Of a DNA stretch of 64,000 nucleotides, positions 48,731 through 60,022 are shown in pieces. The notes beneath the pieces were generated by a model. The model ran no database searches and was not told where the DNA came from. It saw only the letters and a list, made by a program, of their open reading frames with translations. The stretch lies in assembly GCA_020744425.1 (NCBI GenBank), contig JAGMUV010000004.1:3906001-3970000 (forward strand). Direction: 5' to 3'. Origin of the DNA: Dactylonectria macrodidyma. Taxonomy: Eukaryota; Ascomycota; Sordariomycetes; Hypocreales; Nectriaceae. The first letter of the stretch is position 1; every line of letters starts with the position of its first letter. A program made the translations under genes and the position numbers.

Positions 48731-49754
48731 CTTGTGGAGGCTGAGGTATCAATCCTTCAGTTGATTTGGTGCATACGATAACTAGGGTCTCAGACTCAAG
48801 ACCGGCGGGTGATGATGGTGCAGCGTACGGAGATGATGCAGATAAAAAGCGAAGATAAAGCTTGAATCAGATGTCAACTATGGATTAAGAAGCCTCGTTC
48901 GTCTGTCAAGGATCAATCGCGTGGGGTGAACAGGCCACTGCTAATCAGTTGGAGTCACTTCCATTCTTTATCTACGAATGTCGAGATGATGCTTATCCTG
49001 CGGGGAGACTAAGGGCCCCGGTTCGGGCATTCGGATCCGGTCGCACTAGATATACCGATGCAGCCGGCATGCCACAAATGTTCGATGAAGAGATTCGGGA
49101 TACTATAAAAGTTCAAGGAGGAGTGCTCGGCTCCGAGGTGATGTCACGTCTGGTAGGATTCGGGTTGCACTAGGCTGGGATGTTGCACAACTGGCGTATC
49201 AATACGTCGTAGCCCACACCCCTTATCATACGATCCATTCGCCGTAGGACCATTTGTGAAAGGTAGTCCAGGACAAGCCTCCTAAATAAACCCATGTACC
49301 CGAACAACCCCGCAATGACCGTTGATAGTGCCCCAAGATAGGCGGGCGTTTGGGGTCAAGTAAAGAGCATCCCTGGCCCAGATTTGGAGGCTATCCTGAA
49401 GGAGCTTGGGGCCTCGGGGTTATCTTTGACAAGGCATTAACTCTAGCTTACCACGAACGTGGGTCCCGGGAGCCGGGTCTAAGGCGCCAGATATGATGGT
49501 ACGACGAGCTTACGCAGGAAAGCTGCTTGGGTTGCATGAGTGGCAGGTTTTGCGGGATTCTCTGGTTCATGCAGGCTGGCAGGTTTGCGAAGCACATTGC
49601 GTGGCAATGTGGACATTTAGTGTGATAATTCAGTACTCGTGATTTAACAGCTTCTAGCGTCTAAGCTACAGACAATCTGATCTTGAGCCTCCTTCACCGA
49701 AAACGATCTACTCATGAACAAGAGCCTCTTTGAAAGATTGAAAGATTATATCAG
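48731..49754. promoter_or_regulatory. promoter of the carboxylase gene, with a CGG-N2-CCG site
   Basis: No gene seen. CGGATCCG at 49032-49039 is a perfect CGG-N2-CCG inverted half-site pair of the kind Zn2Cys6 proteins bind; a similar CGGTTCCG lies at 53444-53451 before the PxpA gene. The regulator in the cluster could use these, but the match is short. Confidence 0.35.
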
Positions 49755-51857
49755 TTATGCCTTCACATCAACAGGCGTTGCTAACTTCTCAACTGGCAAA
49801 CTGGAACCAGCAACAGAATCAGACTCCGTTTCAGTACCGTCAAGGTGAGGTGTTCCGACAAGACGACGCCAAACCATAACGATGGGACCTCGGCCCTCCC
49901 AGATCGGCAGCAGCGTAATAACACTGGCGGCGAAAAAAGCCCAGAGAAACAAGACAACAACCCAGCCAGTGAAGAATCCTTTGCTAAAGACGTAGCTCGA
50001 CGCGTACATGGGGATGGGCCACAGAACGCACAAGGAGAGAGTAATTAAGGTGGCCAGAGCTAGCGCGCGGTTCCTAGCTTTGACCAAGATTCGATCGTCT
50101 TCCTCCTCGTGCTTCTCTTGCTCCGCAAGCGCCGCGGCAGCCTCAGCACTCTGAATGTTCACGGCCCGGCCATCGACAACGATGTGCTCGTCGTCGCCTC
50201 GCTTGATCTCCTCCTTGAAGATATGCCAGTCAAAGTTATCAGGTCGTAAATACGTAACAAGAGGCGTGAGAATAAAGGGCGCTGTCAATGACATGATGTT
50301 TCCGGCGACGAGGGGCTCATTCGTGCTAAGGGTAGCAATTGAGATAGTTCCCTCGTTTTTGTGGGCGGTGAGGAACCAAGCGATGATTCCCGCAGCAGAT
50401 CCAATCGGCGGAACAACCAATGCTGCTAGTCTCGACTGCTTCTTCCACATGATGGTGCAAGCCATCGGGACAATGGCAGCGTCGACGAAAATACCAATGG
50501 CGGTGATGAGAAACTCAACACTAAAACCACCGTGGTTGAAAGCCACAGCGATGGATGCGGCAAAGATGGCGAAGCCTACAGTGATGAAGTGAGAAAATGC
50601 GAGGAGCTGCTTTCCTGATGCACCGGGTTTGATGTAAGCCTGGTAGATGTTGTAGGTGACGAGTGCAGTCGTGGCGACGGTCTCTGACGACATGGCACTA
50701 GTCACAGCCATGAAGATCATGAGAAGAACGGCAATGGCGCCTCCGTTGCCCATCAATGCGATGGCAGCATATGGCATGGCGAGACCTGAAGCAACTTCAT
50801 AGTCATTCATTCGGTTGGGGTAAGTCGGCCACTCAGGCAGATGCTCCATGGCAGCAGCAGCAAGACCAAAGGTGCTAGCGAGGACGAAAGGAATAGTAAA
50901 CCAAGAGAGGCCACCAAGGATGTATCCCATCGAGGTGCTTCGGGGGTCGCAAGCAATGGCCTTCTGGAAAAGCTGACTGTCAACACACGCGGCAAAGCCA
51001 GCCCCGATAAACACAAGACCAACAAAGCCACCTTGTTGGGATCGCATGGTCAGATATTGGCCCTCTGCATTTCCATCGACGGGATGGAGGATGGCAGCTT
51101 CGCGTAGTAGCTCCCACACCTTTCCGGGAGAGCCGGCAATGCTCGAGGTTGCGTATAGCACGAAGAGGGATATGAGCATGATGGCATAGATGATGACGGT
51201 ATGGATCTAAATTTGCCTCGTTAGCATTGGCCATCGTAAGGTCACGGTAATACATACCCAGTCAGTGATGAAAGTCGCCTTGATACCTCCCATCAATGTG
51301 TAGATGACCACACCAACAGGAAAGAGGAAGCAAATTGCGTCACGGTTGACACCAGTGATCGAGGAGTACACAGCCGAGCCGCCCACCAGCAGGTTAACCG
51401 TGGTGATGATCTGGTAGATCAGAGAGTACGAGGTGAAGACAAGATGGACTGCCCTTCCATAGCGGACCTTGACAACCTGCAGGTATGTCTGCGCATGAGG
51501 GGCCTTGCGCTTGAGTTCCACAGCTGCGACGGAGAATAAAAGAATCTGAACACAGGCTCCGGCAGCGTACCAGAACGGTCCTGAAACTCCGTATCGATAT
51601 CCGTATGTCGTGCTGCTTAGTAGAGTAGTGGCGATGGTCCAAGAGGAAACGACGGCAGAGGCAGTCAGACCGGTCTTGACGGAATGCTTGGCGGTCATAA
51701 ACATTTCAGAGTCCTGGATCTCGTTCATGTAGCGGCTGAGGATCCACGAAATGAGGGACATGCCGATGGCGAAGACGGCTCCAACTCCGACGACGAGGCC
51801 GTAGCCAACGCCTGGGGAGAAGGGCGTCGGGATCTGAAAGACGTTTTCTTCCGACAT
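49755..51857 (-). CDS. sodium:solute symporter family transporter, DUR3-like
   Basis: Exons (minus) 51857..51258 and 51206..49755, joined in phase 0 after GGIKATFITDW, give 683 residues, near the length of yeast Dur3. About 14 hydrophobic spans are visible, with the family hallmarks WTIATTLLSSTTYGYRYGVSG, LLVGGSAVYSSITG and AVTSAMSSETVATTALVTYN. Dur3 imports urea and polyamines across the plasma membrane with protons or sodium. Its place between a urea-carboxylase-like gene and a PxpA gene fits uptake of the same substrate. It is not proven to carry urea. Confidence 0.88.
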
Positions 51858-52773
51858 TGTGGCAAGTGCTCAGCGGTGCGGTCTTTTGAACAAGTCCACG
51901 ACCTGTTCCGAATACAGGATAAGTTGGGATGGAATCACTTGGGATCTTGGTCGGAAGTCTACGCGATGAACCACTGGGTGGGATAGAAACTTTATGTAAA
52001 TCACGAATAACGTATCATGCGATTCATACCCCTGCTAAGCACGCTGTCCATTACGCAGCATCCAACGCTTGCTGATAAGTAGTTCGCTATTGACCTTGGT
52101 GAACGATCAGGGACGAACGGACAATAGCGACGGAAAGGAAGAGGGGTGCAGGCCTAGTCGCATCGACCTTCAACAAGGAACTGGGATCCTTGGCTTATCT
52201 CGCCATGGAATTCGCCAAGAGAAGCTTCCTAGGGTCCAGTAGTGTGCGATAGGGACCTGGTAGTGTCGTAGTTTTGGGTTGGGTTGGAGGTGATCATCGC
52301 GGAAAACTGGGCCTCTTATCACGACCCCAACGTTTTGGAGTCGCCCGCTGTTTGCGCCCGGGCCGGTCGTGAGCATGGTGAAGACTTTCATCGTTGTTTG
52401 AGTTATCGTGTAGAATTTTGCGCCCGTTTCAAGTGTGTGTTCCTTTCACCCGGAGAATGATTTGGAAATATTGGGCGCGATATGGCTTGCAAGCGATCGC
52501 AAACGGGTAGACCAAGTGTAGCGAGCGTCGGTATATCCACGCTCACTGCAATCACATGCGAAGGTTTCGGTTAATTTTTTTGAATGGTTGATTGTCACAT
52601 AAAGAACTAGAAACATTAAGTTTATCAACGTACAGTGACATGCGGTCGGACAATTAATCACCAACCACGTTGCTTGCACCTAATGGATCATCAGTTTGAC
52701 AGTGTACTTGGAGGATCAAGAATTAGACCAACCCTTCTTTTCGATCATCAACACCCCCTATACATGGTGTAAT
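51858..52773. promoter_or_regulatory. upstream region of the symporter gene
   Basis: Leader and promoter of the minus-strand symporter. No domain-bearing frame seen; GATAA/TTATC-type sites are scattered but too common to weigh. Confidence 0.3.
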
Positions 52774-53292
52774 TCATATGGAGCTATTCCATACACCTCC
52801 TCCACAAAGGACCTGTCTCCAAACAACCAGGTCACAATGTGCTGATCTCCATGCGCTCCATTTACTGACTCTGGTGAATGAGATGTGGTACCCTGTACTT
52901 CCAACATTCTCCATCGAATAAACACACATGATCTGAAATGTCTTACATAAGGCTTCTGGAAACATTTGTGATAATGATTGAGTCATCCAAGTCGTATTAT
53001 AATTCAAGAAAAGTTCAACACATCCATCTCTACTCCATATGGTGTACCAGAAGGGCAAATGGAGAATATTCATGCCGCCGGTACCATCCTTATACTCAGT
53101 CAAGATGACCCAATCATCTACCTATGACAATACAAGACTTTGAAAGCTTAGAAAAACATACCTCGTGATTCTAAAGCTACATCGAGTCCATCTTCATCTC
53201 TATAGGCGTCGTTACCATGAGAACCAGAATCGGGTGTTGTAAGGCACTGTGCTCTTGCTAAATCATCTGTTCTGTCGTCGGTCCAATTAGCT
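52774..53292 (-). pseudogene. possible fragment of an unknown spliced gene
   Basis: On the minus strand, an acceptor (GTTACAG) at 53293 opens a frame encoding ANWTDDRTDDLARAQCLTTP..., to a GTATGT donor after 53162. An acceptor ending at 53118 reopens the frame with DDWVILTEYKDGTGG and runs to a stop at 52774. The joined 157-residue product is not one I recognise, and no start exon was found upstream. It may be the remains of a secreted protein gene or a real gene with a missed first exon. Confidence 0.3.
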
Positions 53293-53693
53293 CTGTAACT
53301 TTATATCAACCCTGACTCCTCCTTGATTTCACGGAGAACCACGAAATACCACCGTTTCCAAGAATTGCCATGCATAGAACCTGAAAGAGGTTATGCTGTT
53401 CGGATCACGGCTCCGAAAAGAATTTAGACCCGCTCGATTTCCTCGGTTCCGAATCATGATGGATTCTGTCGGACCCCGAGCTCCGACCCCATGCTGGTTT
53501 GGTGTTGGAGGCAACTCCACTCTTGGAGCAACCCTCTGATACCCAGAGCGCCCGCATGCGCTTGGGTCAAGATTGATTAGCTTCCTCACACCCTTCTTCA
53601 TCCAACGGTCGCCAGATTTCTCCGGTTTCTTTACTATTGTCTTGAGTTTATTCTATGTACGAGATCTGAAAGTTTTTTGTAAAAATTATCACC
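53293..53693. promoter_or_regulatory. promoter of the PxpA-like gene
   Basis: Contains CGGTTCCG at 53444-53451 and other CGG/CCG pairs (for example near 53401-53416), plausible Zn2Cys6 sites. The start codon at 53694 is in strong context (ATCACCATGG). Confidence 0.35.
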
Positions 53694-54506
53694 ATGGTTG
53701 CGCAAAAAGGACTCATCAACGTCGATATGGGAGAGGGCTACGGAAATTTCATCTGTGGCCCAGACAAAGAACTGCTGCCCATGATTGATCACGCCAACGT
53801 CGCCTGTGGATTCCAGTGAGTTTGGGACAAAATCTTAGTCAATTCCCTCGTGTAATATTAATGAATTGAAAGCGCTGGTGATCCTCTCATTATGGCAGAG
53901 ACAGTCGCTCTCTGCAAAGAACACAATGTCAAGATAGGAGCACATCCCGGCCTCCCTGATGTACAAGGCTTCGGTCGACGTGAGATGAAGCTCTCCCCAG
54001 AAGAGCATACCGCCAACATCATTTATCAAGTGGGCGCCCTTCAGGGCTTTCTTGCTCGCGAAGGTGTCGAGATGCACCACGTCAAGCCGCACGGCATTCT
54101 CTACGGCATGATGGTCCGCGATATTGAGGTGGCGAGAGCTGTGTGGGCTGGAGTCCCAAAGGGAATGCGCGTCTTTGGACTACCGGGTACGCATATGGAG
54201 ACAGCTGCGAAGGAAGCTGGTCTTGAGTTCTGGGCAGAGTACTTTGGCGATGTCAAGTACCGAGCAGACGGGACCTTGATCGTGGATCGCAAGAAGAAGT
54301 CGTGGGAGATGGAGGATGTCAAGGCACACGTGAAGCAGCAACTTTATGACAGCAAGGTGACTGCTGTGACTGGAGAGATTGTTGACTTACCCATCAAGGA
54401 CTACCCCATCACGATTTGCTGTCATTCAGATTCGCCAGGATGTGTCGAAATTGTCAAGGCTACACGGGAAATTGTGGACGAGTATAATAAGTCTAAGGGA
54501 CTCTGA
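53694..54506 (+). CDS. LamB/YcsF family protein, PxpA-like (5-oxoprolinase subunit A type)
   Basis: Exons 53694..53815 and 53873..54506 give 251 residues, the usual family length. Hallmarks: LINVDMGEGYGNF, HANVACGFHAGDPLIM (built across the intron), IGAHPGLPDVQGFGRREM, VKPHGILYGMM. In bacteria PxpA works with PxpB and PxpC to open 5-oxoproline with ATP. Here PxpB- and PxpC-like domains occur fused inside the carboxylase 5 kb away, which suggests the two proteins act on one substrate. It is divergent from the symporter gene. Cytosolic location is expected as no signal is present. Confidence 0.9.
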
Positions 54507-56155
54507 AGTATTTAATTAACTATTCGAGACTGTATAGTGATTGTTTCGATACATAATGTAGTGAATTGCGAAGCCAGTCCCTTTTTGACAACTTTAAGTA
54601 TTCAGTTTTTCTCGTTTGGCTGACCTTGGATTTGTGATAAATGGGTTAGACGCACTGAAGATGCGTTAGTTTGGGGCAAGATTTCTTTTAAGCTCCTGGA
54701 AAGGTGACCCTTTCCATTGATTGGTGCGGGCGATGGTGAAAGGACTCGCTAATTTACGTCTCAGCGAAACCTTTGCGGTCCATGTCAACGCCTACTTTAC
54801 TTCCTCAAAACTCATACTACTCTAGTTATCAGGGACCCAGGGAAGCACAGAAGCTGGGCAGACTGTAGCAACATGTGGATCGAAACCAGAGTTGAACATC
54901 GGTATCAGTTGTTGCTCAGGTCAGACAGAATATAATATGAAATAGATTGAGGGAAACACACAATTTGGTGGTCTCCCTGGGAGGTCATTTCTCCTCGGTA
55001 AACTTTGGTTAAATCAACGGTAACAACTCCACCATTCCTAGTACCAGCAAAGGTTCAGCGCGCTCTCGTAACAAGCGATCAGCTCCAAAGTCTAATGGTA
55101 TAGACTGAATACGAGCATGAGAATTCACTTCAGATAGGTCCTTCGTTCCATAACCATTCATCAGCGAGATCCATGCTTGGTAGTCTCCACTTATCATGCG
55201 GACCCCTTCGCCTCGAGTTCATCCTTGGCGATGTCCGAAGGAAGGACCTACGTCCATCTAGGACACAAGGCGGAATTAATGCGCCGCTTAACTGCGACTA
55301 TGTTCTTGATACATGAACCCCGCTCCCAGGGGCGCCCTCGTAAGCTGGGGGTAGAGATTGCTTAAACATGGGGTGACCTGATTTGGACGTAATGACATGC
55401 TGCGTTCCCGAATTACCGTGATTAGCCGGGTCACCTCTTCCGATTCCACCTTGCTTAATGCTATGAATGCATGGTCTTCTGCTAAGGCTCAAGCCGGAGA
55501 AATATTGCTCGAATAGGGTGCATCCCTGGTTTGTGTCTCTGATATTGATCGTGTAGCAATCTTTTCAACTACGATGGGTGTTCAGCTTGGGGGACTGTTT
55601 TTTTTTACATTGTGCCAACAGTCACTCGCCTCTATGTAGTGGACAACCGTATACTGGTTCAGCTCGGGGGCTCAAAACCTCCTCATCATTCAACTTGCAC
55701 TTCGGCCCACAGCACCTCCGCATTCCAAGAGTTTAAACTGCCTCCCTGCATCGATCAGCGCGGGGAATTCGTTCCGAAGCGCCCGGGCAGGGATCACTGC
55801 ACACCTACCGCCCGTACTCGACCACCTCAACGTACGAGATTCTCTCGACACAAATCAATGTGTAACTCTGACCCACAGAGTCGACAATTGATACGGTCTG
55901 GTGGTCCATTGTTGGCATGACACCCTCGCTTAAAATGCCCTGTTTCCATAGATCCGACAGAAACATTCCCGCCGGACCGAGTCGTATCTGGTCTGATCGC
56001 GGGGTGCATCGCCAGATGAATTTTGTATCTATACTGCGCCCGCATTACCCGAGGCTGGGGAGCGTGACCCCCACCATTGACCTGTATAAGTAACAGTTGC
56101 ACCAACTCATCGGCACTTTTGACTTGTCTGTCATTCTGTATCTATCTCTCAAGTC
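54507..56155. other. intergenic, no gene supported
   Basis: A 61-codon minus-strand frame at 55009-55197 reads like protein (DYQAWISLMNGYGTKDLSEV) but has no domain and no supported start exon. The right end is the promoter of the alcohol dehydrogenase gene. Confidence 0.35.
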
Positions 56156-57350
56156 ATGACTGCGTCCGAGATTCCATCCCAGCAACGGGCTGCTGTCCGC
56201 CAAGGAAACGGACCAACATCAACAACCAAGGTCGAGAACATTGATGTCCCCAAGCCTGGCCCAGGACAGATTCTTGTTAAAATCAACTGGACAGGCCTCT
56301 GCGGCTCAGACAAGTCGTTGCTACATGATGATTGGAGCGGCTTTGGCATCAGTATGATGTCAGATACCCATGGCATTGCTGGCCATGAGGGGGCGGGTGT
56401 AGTTGTGGCGGTTGGAGAGGGGATGGAGAACAGGTGGAAGCTGGGCGATCGCGCAGGAGTCAAGTGGATTGCGAAAACTTGCGGCGAGTGCGAGTTTTGC
56501 CTGGATGGCGTGAACGAAGTGCACTGCATCAAGCAACTCAACAGTGGCTTTTCCGTTCCGGGCACGTTTCAAGAGTATTGCCTCGCTGATGGCCGGTATA
56601 CTTCAAAGCTTCCTGACGGTGTGAAAGACGAGGAGGCGGGTCCTATCATGTGTGGAGGTGTCACAGCCTATACCGCATGCAAGAGGTACGATGGCAAGGC
56701 CACAAAGGCTTTTTAACTTCATTAACATTCTTCATAGATCTGCAGTAAAGCCTGGCCAATGGATCGTTCTTCCTGGAGCTGGTGGTGGTCTCGGGCATTT
56801 CGCCATTCAATATGCGCGTGCAATGGGAATGAGGATCATTGCAATCGACGGCGGCGATGCTAAGCGCGACCTTTGCAAGGAACTTGGTGCCGAGGTATTC
56901 ATTGACTTCCAGACTACCAAAGACCTCACCGCCGAGATCATGAAAATAACCACCCATGGTGCCCATGGCGTTATTGTGACGGCAGCAACCAGGGCAGCCT
57001 ACGAGTCCGCACCGTCCTTCCTACGGCCCAATGGCACCGTGGTAGCCGTTGGTTTGCCCCAGGATCCCACCATCATAGCTGGAGCTACTCCACTTGTAGT
57101 TGCGCTGAGACGTCTCAACATTATTGGAAGCGTTGTTGGTAGCTTAAAGGAGGTGGAGGAAGCACTTGACTTTACTGCTCGAGGCCTCGTGCGTGTGAGT
57201 CACAGTTCTTGTCTAAGCCGCATCGAAAAATGAGCTAACACAAAATAGCCGATCCTATCAAAGGGAAAACTTGAGGATTTAGATTCTTGGATTCGGAAAT
57301 TGGTTGATGGAAAAGTGGCGGGCCGTGCAGTGTTGCAAGTCGCTGCGTAG
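56156..57350 (+). CDS. zinc-dependent alcohol dehydrogenase (MDR family, ADH1-like)
   Basis: Exons 56156..56685, 56738..57194 and 57249..57350 give 362 residues. Catalytic-zinc residues are Cys in TGLCGSD and His-Glu in IAGHEGAGVV, with a later Cys in PIMCGGVTAY. The structural-zinc loop CGECEFCLDGVNEVHC is complete, and GAGGGLGHFAIQYA binds the nucleotide, with the Asp of IAIDGGD favouring NAD. It fits fungal ADH1-type enzymes interconverting primary alcohols and aldehydes. Whether it belongs to the neighbouring carboxylase/PxpA cluster is unclear. Confidence 0.9.
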
Positions 57351-57565
57351 GTTGCAAATAACGACGAGATTTCCAAACCCTACCATTGAAGATCGCCATA
57401 GGACTCAATAAACCAGAATAACTTAAAGAAGGCGGGACACATATTCATTTATTTGAAAGCTCTGTTATTACGTGCCCAGCTCCATAGGCGCTCAAATCAT
57501 CGACTTCATAGCTTGCTCCTAGACTCTGTCCAATCACATTGTTCGGCTATCTACCATTTACCATC

Positions 57566-59747
57566 TCAGACAAGCTGAATAGTTTGTTCCCTAGCCAGAT
57601 TCCTAAACTTTTGCAAAAATGCATCTTCAGCCTCTTCCAGGGGAAGTCCGTATCTACTTTCCATCTCCCGCCAGATCTTTGACGGGACAAAGTGTCCACT
57701 GACGTCCGAGTACAGAATCCCGACGCGATGGTACTTCGTTTTTGTTCCCTCAGCAGGCTTGAGAATAAGCATCGATCTCATCCAGTAGGGCCCATCGTAT
57801 TCAACCCAGAGTCTCTCATAGCTGAGAAGATGCAACACGATGATCTTTTGTCCATCAAGATCCGCTGCACTGGCTGGATCATTCGAATCGCAACAAAACG
57901 CCCAGTGAATCTGAACTCCACTAAAATCACTGTGTCCTGATTCATTTTCCAGTACGAACTCAAAAACAGTGTCTCCTTCGGTTCTTGTTTTGCATCGAAG
58001 CGTACCAGGTGCAGCATCTCCTGTAACCGTCAACACTCCAGAATTCAACTTCCCAGAGAGCGGTGGCTGGTCCGGGATGCATTCGGCAACTTCGGCATGC
58101 GCTGACTTAGTCAGGAGCATATGCCTGTGGCCCTTTTCTCCCCAGGGGCCGGTCTGGAAGTAGTGCGTCATAAAGTCATAGGTGATTTGTCCTTCGACTG
58201 ACGCCCAAGACCAAGTCGGTATCCCGGAGAGGCTCTTTGTCCTCGCACCTCCTTTAGTGCTCGACCAGCAAAGCCAAAATAACAGACCCTCTTGCCAAAG
58301 CCCAGCTAGATATCTACCAGACTGACCAGACTGCACCATCAGCGTTGCGATACCAGCCAAAGCCGCCAGGTGATCACTGATGTACGTAAAATCTAGTTTT
58401 GTCAGGCTCTCAATCTGTCGACTCCATAAAAGAACCATTTCGTCTGTTTTGAGACCACTTCGACTTATAGCCAAGGCTTGATTGGCAGTGGCTTTGCCCG
58501 ATGGGTTCAATTCAAGGGCAGCTTGTATGCCACCACACTGACAGAAGACTTCCTCGTGGCATTCCCAATGTACTTCTCGGGGCCCAAAGTGAATGAATCG
58601 ACGTGACAAGATTCTTTCCTGGTAAACCCATCCTCTTGTTAGGAGAGGAAACCGCTCTTTTGTTCTTGACTTATCCTCTAGTACGTCATGATGATGGGGG
58701 ATAGACTTGCGGACTCCAACACGATATCTGGTATTGCTTTTTGGATCCAACCCTTCAATTTGCATCGTTTCATCTTTGGGCAGAACCGTGTGATATAAGC
58801 CACCTGCTCCATTCGTGGACGAGGTGGCAGCAATGCTAAACTGGCCGTTGATGTAGTAGGATGCCATTTTGAGGGCCTCAGACTCCCAATCTTCTCGACT
58901 ATTCTGAATGATGCAGAGGGAATCGATCCAGATGTTGTCTATTCCCATCTTGTCCGAAAATGTGATGGCGTCTTGGAATGTTTTCGAGAGATCTGACCAC
59001 TGGATTTTGGCTCTATGCTTTTCGATATTGTCAGAGGTGGTTGTAATGATCTGTGCTGTGCCCCAACAATGACTCAAGCAAACATAATCGCCAATCTCAC
59101 CATCTTGAGTCTCATAGAGAGAGACTTGTGGGTGATCGGGGCCATGAAGCTTGTTGGCTTCCTCTCGGTTGACTCGCACAACCCTCTTAGGTAGTTTTGT
59201 CCCATTTAGGACGCCACATCGGGGATGCTTGGTTTGGCATGTCTTCAACCATTCTCGAGCTTGGATCAAGGCACCGTCGAGGCTGTAGTCGAAGTCATGT
59301 GCCGGCCCAACGAGTGGCCACGGAGAGGGTTCACCTATTCAACATTTGTTAATCCGTATGTTTCAAGTAATGGGTTACATCAGACGCCTTACCTTTGTAT
59401 GAAAAGATCTCAAAGAAGTTGTTTGGTCGTGCCGCGTCGAACAGGTCATCTCCAGGACTGACCACATCCCAGTGCATCGGCCCGTCCAAGCCATGAAAGG
59501 CAATTTTGTATCCGCTGGGAGTGCGTGCCACATGTGGAAAGCAATGTTCAACGGCCCTGGAGAGAATCTGGCAAGTCGCACATCCGCTGGTAGCTGATTG
59601 AGCAACATCTTCCGTTCGTGTGAAGAAATGGTCCCATACGTGCTGCTGCAATTCATCCCAGTCAAAATCCTTACAATTTGGGCAGCTTGTTGGTTCAGCA
59701 CGACGCCGGGATCTCCGATGCAAATTCCAGTGTGATGGAACCTCCAT
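57566..59747 (-). CDS. HET-domain (heterokaryon incompatibility type) protein
   Basis: Exons (minus) 59747..59393 and 59334..57566 give 707 residues. The HET domain spans about residues 200-350: YVCLSHCWG, then WIDSLCIIQNSREDWESEA and SIAATSS, followed by RGWVYQERILSRRFIHFG. An N-terminal Cys pair motif (SCPNC...CATC) resembles the small Cys-rich lead of many such proteins. HET proteins can trigger programmed cell death when incompatible strains fuse, though most members are untested. An earlier in-frame ATG at 59888 is possible. It lies 275 bp from the Clr5-ankyrin gene on the same strand. Confidence 0.9.
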
Positions 59748-60022
59748 GTTGTTTCCAGCGGTTATCAATACGCAATGTGTGCGTAGGGAGTCAACGAAGA
59801 AGGTGGGTGAACTGCATCCTGAGATGCACCTGAGATGCAGGTAGTGCAGAATTATTACCCCGCACTTGTCAGCGTTGTATGTACGCAAAAGCTTTCAATA
59901 TTGAGATACGTTAAAAGCAGCCAACATTCATTTCACCCACGGCTTCAAACTATTTAAAAGCATTAACGTAAAATCACATCACTTCTCTATGAAGCAAATA
60001 AACAAATTAACCAATCCTTTGA

